From an uncultured Acidobacteriota bacterium (GTDB lineage Bacteria; Acidobacteriota; Blastocatellia; Pyrinomonadales; Pyrinomonadaceae), in assembly GCA_902826795.1 (NCBI GenBank), contig CADEGD010000025.1:5313-57955 (forward strand): a DNA stretch of 52,643 nucleotides. The letters are read 5' to 3'. Positions 17,090 through 24,942 of this stretch are shown piece after piece (positions within the stretch are counted from its first letter, which is position 1; each line of letters opens with the position of its first letter). The notes beneath the pieces were generated by a model. It saw only the letters and a program-made list of their open reading frames with translations, did no database searches and was not told where the DNA came from. The translations under genes were made by a program, and so were the position numbers.

Positions 17090-17322
17090 AATGCGTCAAG
17101 TATGACGAATAACTCTGATAATGTCAATATATATCGGCAAAGATGGCGAGTAAGAGAGAGCGTGTCTTTGGGGGGTGATATCGTCACGAATAGCGAGACC
17201 TGGTCGTGACGGTTGCTCGCCAATGTTGGCGAAGTGTAGCAACGAATCAAACTATCTATTTCTGACTTAGATACGAGGAAGCACGGTTCGCCGACTGAAG
17301 TGCATTTTGCTTTGGAGTTCAT
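17086..17322 (-). pseudogene. Probable N-terminal stub of an AbiEii-type toxin
   Basis: A 78-codon frame whose ATG overlaps the AbiEi stop codon by ATGA (17319-17322), the coupling normally seen between abiEi and abiEii. Residues 9-34 (SVGEPCFLVSKSEIDSLIRC, then YTSPTLAS) can be loosely aligned with the usual N-terminus of AbiEii-like nucleotidyltransferases (SVRxRLLxxSKxxxxDFxxLLxRYxxERLLYRL). No nucleotidyltransferase GS...D.D motif follows; the frame runs instead into the hipBA promoter. My reading is a toxin truncated to about 30 residues plus random sequence. The alignment is weak, so an unrelated small gene, or no gene, remains possible. Confidence 0.4.
17090..17127 (-). promoter_or_regulatory. 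hipBA promoter with overlapping palindromic operator
   Basis: Reading on the minus strand, a perfect TTGACA -35 box (17127-17122) is separated by 17 bases from CATACT (17104-17099). A perfect inverted repeat CGTCA-N4-TGACG (17094-17107) covers the -10 box and transcription start, the expected place for HipB autorepression. The start codon at 17089 follows almost at once. Confidence 0.7.
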
Positions 17323-17894
17323 GGCACGATGACCTCCAGATGTTTGGCAAGTACCGATTCGAGATCAAGTTCTTTTGCTGCTTTTACAAGCTTTGCTTCC
17401 GTAGTCCTTCTTGTTGCAAGAGCTTCTCTCGCGGCCTTGATGGCCGTTCGTACACCTATCTTCGTGATGAATTTTAGAGCCTCTAGTATAGCCCTTTCGA
17501 CTGTGACGATTCGATAGCCCTTTTCATATATGATCTGCTTGTCGAGCCTTGTTTTTGTTCGAATCAGTTTGTAACCCGCTTCTCGGGTTCGTTTTTCCGG
17601 ACTAACCATTACCCATATTTCCCCGGGCACCTGTTCGGCAAGATTGTAATGATAAAGAGCCGAAAGGCCTCCAATCGCAAAATCGGATCCAAACTTTGAA
17701 TAAGCGATCTGGAATCCGACATCGCCATCCAGCGATGCCTTTGGATGAAGATAGATTCCGCGACCGAGGCGAACGAGCTCCTTTGCAGCGACAAGCCGGG
17801 ATATGTCTTGCTGATTAATTCCCAGGGACTTACCCTGATCCAATGTAAAGACCCCAAGTTTTTTCAATTTAGGTAACTGATGCTTATCCATCAT
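17319..17894 (-). CDS. AbiEi-family antitoxin (type IV toxin-antitoxin)
   Basis: A 191-residue protein with an N-terminal winged-helix part (FTLDQGKSLGINQQDISRLV, LVRLGRGIYLHP) and the AbiEi C-terminal domain: FAIGGLSALYHYNLAEQVPG followed by IWVMVSPEKR. Family members repress their own operon and counter AbiEii, a nucleotidyltransferase toxin first known from phage abortive infection. The frame is complete and of normal length, yet no AbiEii follows, only a short stub and then hipBA. It may survive as an orphan repressor or an antitoxin against a partner elsewhere. Start is ATG 17894 or the adjacent ATG 17891; there is no ribosome-binding site, consistent with a leaderless message. Confidence 0.85.
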   Translation of the reverse strand: MMDKHQLPKLKKLGVFTLDQGKSLGINQQDISRLVAAKELVRLGRGIYLHPKASLDGDVGFQIAYSKFGSDFAIGGLSALYHYNLAEQVPGEIWVMVSPEKRTREAGYKLIRTKTRLDKQIIYEKGYRIVTVERAILEALKFITKIGVRTAIKAAREALATRRTTEAKLVKAAKELDLESVLAKHLEVIVP

Positions 17895-17927
17895 TCAAAG
17901 AATGTGGTGTAAGGTGACATCTGTCAA
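17892..17927 (-). promoter_or_regulatory. abiEi promoter with overlapping palindrome
   Basis: On the minus strand TTGACA (17927-17922), a 17-base spacer and CATTCT (17904-17899) form a promoter. The palindrome CATTC-AAA-GAATG (17892-17904) overlaps the -10 box and the start codon. The layout is the same as that of the hipBA promoter, including near-leaderless initiation. Confidence 0.65.
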
Positions 17928-18350
17928 TGAACAATGTCGGGATGCACCAACATAAAAAGAGGGGGGGGCATCTCAGACAAAATTACTCAAATATACAAAA
18001 AGCGGTAGGCGAGAAGGAAAAAGTACCGCAAATCGGACACCGACTTCTCGGTTTGTTAATAAGCCAAAATGACTTAGGAGATGGGGTATCGTCAGATTTG
18101 TTTTCCGAAAATGTCGCAAAATACTCAACAGCAAAATTGGTGTTGATTTTCGATCAAAATGTGTTATTTTGATGTTCTCGCAAGGGCGATTTATCAACGT
18201 TCTAATTGGGAATAATCTTGATAAGATGGTTGCAAGATGGTTGCACTTTTCCCAACGCATTCCTTTTCATAGCTTATTACTTACACGGGGCGAGCCGATT
18301 TTGATTGGTTTTGATCGATTTTGACAAGCCGTGATTCGCCCTCAGGTTGG
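17928..18350. other. AT-rich gene-free remnant between AbiEi and the attachment scar
   Basis: No convincing gene: short frames here have no ribosome-binding site and no recognisable family. The stretch is markedly richer in A and T than its neighbours and contains a run of eight G (17961-17968) and a tandem 11-base repeat (18223-18244). It probably represents eroded mobile-element sequence. Confidence 0.5.
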
Positions 18351-18395
18351 TTGGGGTGCGAGAGGTCGTGAGTTCAAATCTCGCCGTCCCGACCA
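18351..18395 (+). other. Attachment-site scar: 3' half of a tRNA-Pro(GGG) gene
   Basis: The 45 bases match the 3' half of a tRNA: anticodon loop TTGGGGT (18351-18357, anticodon GGG), 3' anticodon strand GCGAG, variable bases AGGTC, T arm GTGAG-TTCAAAT-CTCGC (18368-18384), 3' acceptor CGTCCCG, discriminator A and encoded CCA (18393-18395). The bases before 18351 (GTTGG) cannot pair with GCGAG, so the 5' half is absent and this is not a functional tRNA. A break exactly at the anticodon loop is the signature of integration by a tyrosine recombinase, one of which lies 340 bases downstream. The intact tRNA should be elsewhere in the genome. Confidence 0.8.
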
Positions 18396-18403
18396 ATAAA
18401 AAT

Positions 18404-18431
18404 GGGGCTTTTGAAGAAATTCGAAAGCCCC
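18404..18431 (+). terminator. Hairpin following the tRNA fragment
   Basis: GGGGCTTT (18404-18411) pairs with AAAGCCCC (18424-18431), with extra GAA/TTC pairing inside. It sits nine bases after the CCA end, where a tRNA terminator belongs, and so was probably copied with the attachment site. The T-run is poor. The rest of 18396-18734 holds no gene. Confidence 0.55.
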
Positions 18432-18734
18432 ACTTCTTGTTGGTTGCAAAATGCCACGAGAGGGCTAATCTGTAAAACCGTTGTAATCGTTCCACTTACG
18501 AAAACGCTATCGTCGAAAAAAGAGCCTTCATCTTGCAACCATCTTCAAAAGCCTTTTCGACCTAATCCACTTGGCTAACTGCCGCACTACAACTGGTGCA
18601 AAAGCGCTCCGATTTCCTCCCCTTGCATCCCAAAACCCAATAAACAAGCGGCTAACAAGCAACGGAATGGAACTTGCGAAGTCTCGGTCGAAGCCGCCTT
18701 TGTTAAGGTCGTAAGAGCTTCTGTTCCGACCAAT

Positions 18735-19923
18735 ATGTCTGTTTACAAAAGATGCAAGGGTAAGCGCATCTCTTCGTCTCATCCCGACTACGCCAAAGCA
18801 AGATGGTGGATTTACAAACGGTTAAGAGGGAAAGTTATTCATCAGAGCGTTCCCGAGGCTGCGACCCGCCAAGAGGCCGAACTTGCTGAGCGACAGATCA
18901 TTAAGACGGCGTTCAATCACAACTATGATGTTGCCGACAAAACCACCACACTTGCGGTTTTCATTGAGAAGAAGTACCGACCTTACGTCGAGCAGAATAA
19001 TGTCAACAAAGGTGCGAAGGACCTTACATAAGACTTTGCTGGGATACTTCAAAAAGCAGACACTAGCGAGCATTACTCCTCAAGATTGTCGGAACTGCCG
19101 GACCACGTTACAGACTCGCCAGAACAAACGTAAGAAAGAAAGCGAGCTTTCACCCGCCTCGATCAATCGCATATTGTCCACGCTCTCGAAGATCTTCAGC
19201 CGGGCGTGCGAAGAGGGAATTCTTGATCGCAATCCGATGCAGTATGTGAAGGCTTTACCGGAACCGCCGCCGCGGAGACGATTGCTCAATGAGAAACAAA
19301 AGACCGATCTATGGAATGAGTTGGAGAAAGGTCAGCTACTCTACCGGCTCATCGTTCTAGCGGTGAATCTTCCACTTCGTCGCGGCCAACTGGTCGCGAT
19401 CACCGAAGATGTTATCGATTTCGAACACGAGCACGTGCTAGTGATCGGGTCGAAGGGAAGGCCGCCGCGTCTAGTTCCACTCAACGCCACCGCGACGAAA
19501 ATATTGAAGGCAATGATCGAAGACAAACAGCTTCCGTTTCCAGTTACAGACTTCCGAAAACGTTGGCACACGGCTCTCCGAAACGCGGGAATAAATAGGC
19601 GAGGCGGAACAAGAGAAGAGAACTATCATTTCCACGATCTTGGCAGCTACTTTGCTAGCGAGTTGATCCGAAGAAATACGAACCCACTAATTGTTCAGAA
19701 CCTATTTGCCCACTCCGATATGAGCATCACGACAGTTTATGCCCAGACGGATGACAAGCTTCTTCTTGAGGCGGTGAAACGGCTCGACCAATCCGCATAT
19801 CCGGTTACAGGTTCGGACGACGGAAAGGGAACTCCCGATCAACTTACCAAAATTGATCAAGTCGAAACAACACCGCCGCTGATCCTCCAAATCAAGGCGG
19901 TGGAGAGTGACAGTTGCGGTTAG
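18735..19923 (+). pseudogene. Tyrosine recombinase (phage-type integrase), inactivated
   Basis: The N-terminal frame (18735-19031) encodes an arm/SAM-like region (ARWWIYKRLRGKVIHQSVPE). From about 19028 the protein continues one frame over: TLLGYFKKQTLASITPQDCR, ASINRILSTLSKIFSRACEE and the catalytic domain. Catalytic residues: first arginine in LPLRRGQLVAI, lysine in VIGSKGRPPRLVPL, histidine in HFHDL, second histidine in FAHSDMSITTVYAQ and the tyrosine in that segment. The second catalytic arginine, expected in HDLR, is replaced by glycine (HDLG; GGC at 19642-19644). A frameshift plus loss of an essential arginine means the enzyme is dead twice over. It belongs with the tRNA-Pro scar at 18351. 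About 400 residues if repaired. Confidence 0.85.
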
Positions 19924-20406
19924 GAGATGTCACTTTCCACCAAATCAATAATTGCGACTAGAGTAGTTGAGTCCCAGGGTGTCCGCGTCGAGTCACGAAT
20001 AGTCACCCGCGAGTGACCGGACGGCAAGTTGATTGGCCCGGCGCGGGGCGTAGCGGGGCAAAAGTCGAATAGTCCTCTAGGCGACGGATCGGGGGGTATC
20101 CTCGCGATTTCGCCCAACGGGAAGCATAAGCTCCCAGACACCGGTCGGAGCCGCCGACACGGCGACATTGTTTCGGTGATCTAATGATCTAATAAGGAAT
20201 GTCAAGACTCGCGCGGGCAGAGACGGTTTCTCACAGAAAACTCCCACTAAAGGTTCCCGGAAACAAACTCTATACGAAAAAAAGAACCAATCTTAAACTA
20301 GATTGGTTCCGACCTGTTTGCAATGATGATTTAGATTGGTGCCGAGTGCGGGCGTCGTGGTAGAAGATCCTCGGTAGTCTATCCCTAACGTGTTGGCTCC
20401 GTCCTT
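19924..20406. other. Gene-free stretch between the dead integrase and katE
   Basis: A 483-base gap with no supported gene. It contains a GTCAC/GTGAC inverted repeat (about 20000-20017), the katE terminator (20277-20309), and AGATTGGTTCCGA repeated with one mismatch at 20332-20344. It probably contains the right edge of the degraded island, but no second attachment copy is visible here. Confidence 0.5.
20277..20309 (-). terminator. Rho-independent terminator of the katE operon
   Basis: A perfect ten-base-pair hairpin, GAACCAATCT/AGATTGGTTC (20284-20293 and 20300-20309) with a six-base loop. On the minus strand it is followed by seven T (complement of 20277-20283). It stands about 100 bases behind the katE stop codon. 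Confidence 0.85.
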
Positions 20407-22530
20407 TCATCCTCTTTCCCAATTCCTGTGTTGAGCTATCGCCTTTACGAAACCGTTATTCGCATCAGGATAGGTCTCGGCGATGATGATCGTACGGTCA
20501 CTACCGTCCGTAGGTACGCGCGTCTCTTCCAGCAACTTCGAGCCCTCACCGACGGAACAGATGGCCTTGCAGTGTTTGTAAGCTTCGTTTACGAACTCGA
20601 TCGCATCTGCGTTCTGTGCAAGAGTCTCGACGCTACCGGAGCCGCCGGGAACATACACGGCGTCAAATAATACTGAAGCGGTCGTAAAGAAGCTGAAGTC
20701 AGCCGGTAACGCTTTTCCGTCGGCCGCAAGGACTGCCCCCAAGTGCGGAGCCACGGTTTTGAGGACTGCTCCTTGTTTGAGAAGCGTTTCCTTTGCGACT
20801 GAAACCTGATCGCCGTTGAAGCCGTCAGCGATCAGGACCGCGATCTTTCGGGACTTGATAGAATCCTTGACCGTATTTTCCATGCTAAGTGCTTCCGACA
20901 CTTCGATCGTCGACGATGCATCGGTAGGCTGGACAGACTTTGGATTCGTGTCGGCGCCAAAGGACTGATTTAGTGGCCTCTCCGGCTTAGTAACCGGCAA
21001 TCCTAGTCCTTCTGCGACGGCGGAAGCCAGCCCGGCGTCTATCTTCGATAGAATACCGATCATTCGTTTACGGATCGCCTGAACTTCGACTTTTCCGAGT
21101 TCGAACCTTAACGCGTTGATCAGATGCCTTTGTTCAGCTTCTGACTGACTATTGAAGAACAAAGTCGCCTGACTAAAGTGGTCATGAAAACTCGCACTGC
21201 GTTCACGAACTTTGGATGCGTCGACCCGTTCCTGAAAGCTTGCGAAACCACCATTTTTTACAGATGCCTGAAACGGGCAGCCGCCAGCCAGGGAGTTGGG
21301 TTCGTAGCTCACTCTTCCGGTGTTGATCGTCTGCCGAGCTTGAGCGTCGCGTTGATTGTTGTGGACAGGCGCGATGGATCTATTGACCGGTATCTCGTGA
21401 AAATTAGGGCCACCGAGTCTCTTTAGCTGAGTATCAAGGTATGAAAAAAGACGGCCCTGCAACAGTGGATCATTGGAAAAATCGATGCCGGGTACGATGT
21501 GGCCGACGTGAAAGGCAACCTGTTCTGTCTCGGCAAAGAAATTGTCAGGGTTTCGGTTAAGAGTTAATTTCCCGACGCGGCGAACCGGAACCAGCTCCTC
21601 GGGTACGATCTTTGTCGGGTCGAGGAGGTCGAATTCGAATTTGTGCTCGTCAGCTTCGGGGATAAGCTGGATTCCGAGTTCCCACTCAGGAAACGCTCCG
21701 GTTTCGATCGCTTCCCACAGATCGCGGCGATGAAAATCTGGATCGCGTCCCGAGATGATTTGAGCTTCGTCCCACAAGACACTATGGACGCCGAGCAAAG
21801 GCTTCCAATGAAACTTTACAAAAGTCGATCGATTTTGCTCATTAATGAATCTGAAAGTGTGTACGCCGAAACCTTCCATCATCCTATATGAACGGGGAAT
21901 CGCTCGGTCGGACATTACCCACATGATCATGTGGGCGCTCTCCGGCATTAGCGAGATGAAGTCCCAGAAAGTGTCATGAGCTGCGGAGGCCTGAGGCATC
22001 TCGTTGTGCGGTTCGGGCTTCACGGCATGCACAAGGTCCGGAAACTTCATGGCATCCTGAATAAAGAAGACCGGCATATTGTTACCTACGAGGTCGAAAA
22101 CTCCCTCGTCTGTATAAAACTTGACGGCGAAGCCTCGCACATCACGAGCAAGATCCGTCGATCCTCGTGAGCCGGCCACGGTCGAGAAGCGGACGAACAC
22201 TGGCGTTTCGACCTTAGGGTCCTGCAAGAAGCCCGCCTTCGTCCATTTCGACATTGATTCATAGAGTTGAAAGACACCGTGAGCTCCCGATCCACGAGCG
22301 TGAACAACGCGCTCCGGTATCCGCTCGTGATCGAAATGGGTGATCTTCTCACGCATTATGAAATCCTCGAGCAATGTCGGGCCGCGATCGCCGGCCTTTA
22401 GAGAATTTTGATTGTCGTTGATTCTAACGCCGTGATTCGTCGTTAAGAACTCATCGGCCGCGTCCTCTTTGTTCGTTTCAAGATTAATTTGTTTGCTCGA
22501 AATATTAGAGTTCTTCTTCTTTGTTGCCAT
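20407..22530 (-). CDS. katE: Large-subunit catalase HPII with C-terminal DJ-1/PfpI-like domain
   Basis: A 707-residue clade-2 catalase that disproportionates hydrogen peroxide in the cytoplasm. Catalytic histidine H77 lies in RVVHARGSGAHG, the distal asparagine N150 in DLVGNNMPVFF, and the haem-ligand tyrosine Y364 in RLFSYLDTQLKRLGG. Residues about 1-45 are the extended N-terminal arm. Residues about 565-707 form the flavodoxin/DJ-1-like domain (KIAVLIADGFNGDQVSVAKE ... VPGGSGSVETL) found only in large catalases such as E. coli KatE (753 residues). ATG 22530 has GAGGA upstream. The hemerythrin-like gene ends 24 bases before it, so the two are co-transcribed, ending at the hairpin at 20277-20309. 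Large catalases are typical of stationary-phase stress responses. Confidence 0.97.
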   Translation of the reverse strand: MATKKKNSNISSKQINLETNKEDAADEFLTTNHGVRINDNQNSLKAGDRGPTLLEDFIMREKITHFDHERIPERVVHARGSGAHGVFQLYESMSKWTKAGFLQDPKVETPVFVRFSTVAGSRGSTDLARDVRGFAVKFYTDEGVFDLVGNNMPVFFIQDAMKFPDLVHAVKPEPHNEMPQASAAHDTFWDFISLMPESAHMIMWVMSDRAIPRSYRMMEGFGVHTFRFINEQNRSTFVKFHWKPLLGVHSVLWDEAQIISGRDPDFHRRDLWEAIETGAFPEWELGIQLIPEADEHKFEFDLLDPTKIVPEELVPVRRVGKLTLNRNPDNFFAETEQVAFHVGHIVPGIDFSNDPLLQGRLFSYLDTQLKRLGGPNFHEIPVNRSIAPVHNNQRDAQARQTINTGRVSYEPNSLAGGCPFQASVKNGGFASFQERVDASKVRERSASFHDHFSQATLFFNSQSEAEQRHLINALRFELGKVEVQAIRKRMIGILSKIDAGLASAVAEGLGLPVTKPERPLNQSFGADTNPKSVQPTDASSTIEVSEALSMENTVKDSIKSRKIAVLIADGFNGDQVSVAKETLLKQGAVLKTVAPHLGAVLAADGKALPADFSFFTTASVLFDAVYVPGGSGSVETLAQNADAIEFVNEAYKHCKAICSVGEGSKLLEETRVPTDGSDRTIIIAETYPDANNGFVKAIAQHRNWERG

Positions 22531-22554
22531 CGTCTCTGTCCTCTTCTCTTCCGC

Positions 22555-23034
22555 TCAACCGTAAATTGTTTCTGCTGATGACTGGAATCGCTTCTTCTCT
22601 CCTTCCATCGACGAACCTAAAGTGTTCAGACCGTCTGCTGAGAACCTTTTCTCTACTATCGAAAACATTTCACCTTCCTCTTCTTTGACGTGGTGCCTAA
22701 CGTCTTCGATAAGCTTGTGGAGTAAGGGCTCAAACTTAGAAAAATCTGTAGATGTTGCAGCGAGCTCGCCGAGAAAGCATTTCATATCGACATGTTCCTT
22801 GATCGCTTCCGACGTCAGCTCTGTCAACTTTTCATCGCCTAGTGACTGTAATGTGGGATAAAAGATCGTTTCTTCGATCCAGGCATGCGCTTCTAGCGCT
22901 GTCTTGATCTCAAGGAAAATTTCGCGTTTTGCGTCCCGTCCGGCGGTCTCCGTCGCCTTGAACATCTTCTCTACTTCACTGTGATCGGCAATGAGTAGCT
23001 TGATTGCGTTTTGTGACTTTGGATTTCGTTCCAC
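22555..23034 (-). CDS. Hemerythrin HHE cation-binding domain protein
   Basis: A 159-residue four-helix protein with the ligands of a non-haem di-iron site: H in IADHSEVEKMF, H and E in ALEAHAWIEETIFYP, H in IKEHVDMKCFLGEL, and H and E in VRHHVKEEEGEMF. Such proteins bind O2 or NO, or store and sense iron. GTG 23034 is preferred because CGAGGA precedes it closely and homology begins a few residues later; ATG 23127 upstream would add 31 unalignable residues including two cysteines. Its gene is 24 bases ahead of katE in the same orientation, suggesting joint protection against peroxide or nitrosative stress. A related domain forms the C-terminus of the protein at 27161. Confidence 0.88.
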   Translation of the reverse strand: MERNPKSQNAIKLLIADHSEVEKMFKATETAGRDAKREIFLEIKTALEAHAWIEETIFYPTLQSLGDEKLTELTSEAIKEHVDMKCFLGELAATSTDFSKFEPLLHKLIEDVRHHVKEEEGEMFSIVEKRFSADGLNTLGSSMEGEKKRFQSSAETIYG

Positions 23035-23180
23035 TATTTTGTCCTCGTATCCGTCGGTTCCACAACACGCAGGTACATCGCGAAACCCACATCGGTGGTT
23101 TTCCGCTGCGACGCGGAAATTAAGCATCGCTGTGATCTGGCTATCGGGCAGCCCGGTACGGCCCCCCCCGATACCCTGGC

Positions 23181-23477
23181 TTAGATGCCGTTTCGATTAA
23201 CTGGACGGTTCGTATTAGCGTTCGAGTTCGTACTGGAATTGGTGTTTGAGTTCGAACCGCGATTTGAATTCATGTTGGAATTCATATTCATGGTATTGAC
23301 GGTATTGATGTTTGAGTAGGGTGTTGGCGACATCGTGGGCATGGCGTTGAAATTCGACATATTTGTATTCATGTTCGAATTTCGAAGATTACCGTTACCG
23401 TTCGTGGCCATGTCCGAACAGCCTGAGAGCCCCGCTGCGCAAGCAACGACGGCAAGTGAAATAGAAAGTCTTCTCAT
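23181..23477 (-). CDS. Asparagine-rich low-complexity lipoprotein
   Basis: A 98-residue predicted lipoprotein. The signal peptide MRRLSISLAVVACAAGLSGC ends in the lipobox LSGC, with the acylated cysteine at residue 20. The mature part consists almost entirely of Asn, Ser, Thr and Met in NxN-like repeats (NSNMNTNMSNFN, SNTNSSTNSNANTN), so it is probably an unfolded, hydrophilic surface or periplasmic tether. ATG 23477 has TCAGGAGAA upstream. No family is recognised. It stands alone between the hemerythrin/katE operon and the dehydrogenase operon. An aspartate after the cysteine is absent (serine follows), favouring the outer membrane if Lol sorting applies. Confidence 0.75.
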   Translation of the reverse strand: MRRLSISLAVVACAAGLSGCSDMATNGNGNLRNSNMNTNMSNFNAMPTMSPTPYSNINTVNTMNMNSNMNSNRGSNSNTNSSTNSNANTNRPVNRNGI

Positions 23478-23769
23478 AGTTTCTCCTGACGAAATAGATT
23501 TCGGCGGCCGCGAAGCCTTATGTCTGTCTCTCTTTGAGGAAGACACCCTAAAACAATGTGCTTCGTGGCCGCCATTTCCAGTCGTTGGTATTTGATGATT
23601 CGACCGGAAGTATGAATCTATCGCCGCATTGTCAAACCGTATGTATGCGGAGTTACAGAGAAGCGGAAAGTAGGGCGAACGAAAGACAATAGATCGCAAT
23701 GACGAACGATGCCGCTGACAACTGTGATCTGAAGTTACGCATAACTGGTCGTTTCCTCCTGCGAAGGCA

Positions 23770-24942
23770 TTAGGGTTTCAGTACTACTTTTATGCATCCT
23801 TCCTCTCGTTTCTGAAATGTCTCGTACGCGTGCGGAGCATCATCGAGAGGGATCTCGTGAGTGATAACAAACGATGGATCGATCTCGCCGGACTGAATCT
23901 TTTCAAGCAGCAGCGGCATGTACTTATGCGTGTGGGTTTGTCCCTGCTTGATGGTGAGTCCTTTGTTCATCGCCGCACCGATCGGGATCTTGTCGCCGAA
24001 ACCGACGTAAACTCCCGGGATCGACAAATTTCCGCCTTTGCGACAACTCATGATCGCCTGCCGCAGCACATGGGGCCGGTCGGTAGCAAGAAAGGCAGTG
24101 GTTTTAATTGCATCGATAGTTCCGTCAAGAGTGCCGCCTGCATGAGCTTCGCATCCGACGGCGTCGATACAGCGGTCCGGCCCTCGTCCTTCGGTCATTT
24201 CCATCAACGCTTCATAGATGTCGACGTCATCGAAGTTGATCGTCTCCGCTCCGCCCTGATTTGCGGCCATTGTAAGTCGCTCTATGACGTTATCGATCGC
24301 GATGACGCGGCCGGCTCCCAGCATCCATGCGCTCTTGATAGCGAACTGACCGACAGGACCGCATCCCCATATCGCTACGGTGTCGCCGTCTTCGATCTGT
24401 GCATTCTCGGCGGCCATATAGCCAGTTGGGAATATGTCTGAAAGGAATAGCAACTTCTCGTCCGGTAGGTCGGTCGGCAGCTTCAGCGGGCCTACATCCG
24501 CGAACGGAACTCTTAGATATTCGGCTTGACCGCCTGAATAGCCTCCAAGCATATGTGAATAGCCGAGCATGCCGGACGGCGAATGTCCCATCGCCTTAGC
24601 TGCCATCTCGGCATTCGGATTGGACCTGTCGCAGAGCGAATACATTTGCTTGTTGCAAAAGAAGCATTCGCCGCAAGCAATGTTGAACGGCACGACGACG
24701 CGGTCTCCCACTTTTAAGTTCTTTACCTCGGAGCCGACCTCTACGACCTCTCCCATATTTTCGTGACCGAGAACATCCCCTTCCTCCATAGTTGGCATGA
24801 AGCCGTTGTACAGATGAAGATCGGAACCGCAGATCGCAGTCGAAGTGATTCGAATGACAGCGTCCCGATTATCTTCGATGATGGGGTCAGGAACCGTCTC
24901 GACTCTGACATCACCAGTCCCATACCAGCGTAGTGCTCTCAT
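23770..24942 (-). CDS. Zinc-dependent medium-chain alcohol/formaldehyde dehydrogenase
   Basis: A 390-residue complete enzyme of the glutathione-independent formaldehyde dehydrogenase / threonine dehydrogenase-like group. Catalytic zinc ligands C38 ([11 protein letters not shown]) and H60-E61 (LGHENMG); structural zinc cysteines C90, C93, C96 and C104 ([15 protein letters not shown]); NAD Rossmann motif [11 protein letters not shown]. The extra segment [14 protein letters not shown] is typical of the long form. It oxidises aldehydes or alcohols in the cytoplasm; the true substrate is unknown. Its ATG overlaps the stop codon of the DUF3618 gene (24939-24942), so it is the last gene of a four-gene overlapping operon reading from 26640. 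This dehydrogenase may replace the deleted one at 10735. Confidence 0.92.
   Translation of the reverse strand: MRALRWYGTGDVRVETVPDPIIEDNRDAVIRITSTAICGSDLHLYNGFMPTMEEGDVLGHENMGEVVEVGSEVKNLKVGDRVVVPFNIACGECFFCNKQMYSLCDRSNPNAEMAAKAMGHSPSGMLGYSHMLGGYSGGQAEYLRVPFADVGPLKLPTDLPDEKLLFLSDIFPTGYMAAENAQIEDGDTVAIWGCGPVGQFAIKSAWMLGAGRVIAIDNVIERLTMAANQGGAETINFDDVDIYEALMEMTEGRGPDRCIDAVGCEAHAGGTLDGTIDAIKTTAFLATDRPHVLRQAIMSCRKGGNLSIPGVYVGFGDKIPIGAAMNKGLTIKQGQTHTHKYMPLLLEKIQSGEIDPSFVITHEIPLDDAPHAYETFQKREEGCIKVVLKP

Larger units (their letters stand above)
18223..18545. repeat. Tandem and inverted copies of an 11-base motif flanking the att scar
   Basis: AAGATGGTTGC occurs twice head-to-tail at 18223-18233 and 18234-18244, and once inverted (GCAACCATCTT) at 18535-18545. 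The inverted copy extends to 16 bases (18530-18545 is the exact reverse complement of 18223-18238). The copies lie on either side of the tRNA-derived attachment core at 18351-18395. Repeated arm-type sites around a core are what tyrosine integrases bind. Confidence 0.6.

Noticed and set aside
17927..18172. An 81-codon frame next to the AbiEi promoter.
   Set aside because: It lies in AT-rich eroded sequence, has no ribosome-binding site and no recognisable family.
225..20076. A 15-base exact repeat (AAGTCGAATAGTCCT) at 225-239 and 20062-20076.
   Set aside because: A few matches of this length are expected by chance in a 52-kb window, and the surroundings are not similar.
17961..23169. Runs of eight G (17961-17968) and eight C (23162-23169) as phase-variation tracts.
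   Set aside because: Both lie outside any supported coding frame, so they cannot switch a protein on or off; effects on promoters are unproven.
23181..23400. Short repeated DNA units that might suggest a CRISPR array or microsatellite.
   Set aside because: They encode the Asn-rich part of a lipoprotein in one continuous frame; there are no regular spacers.
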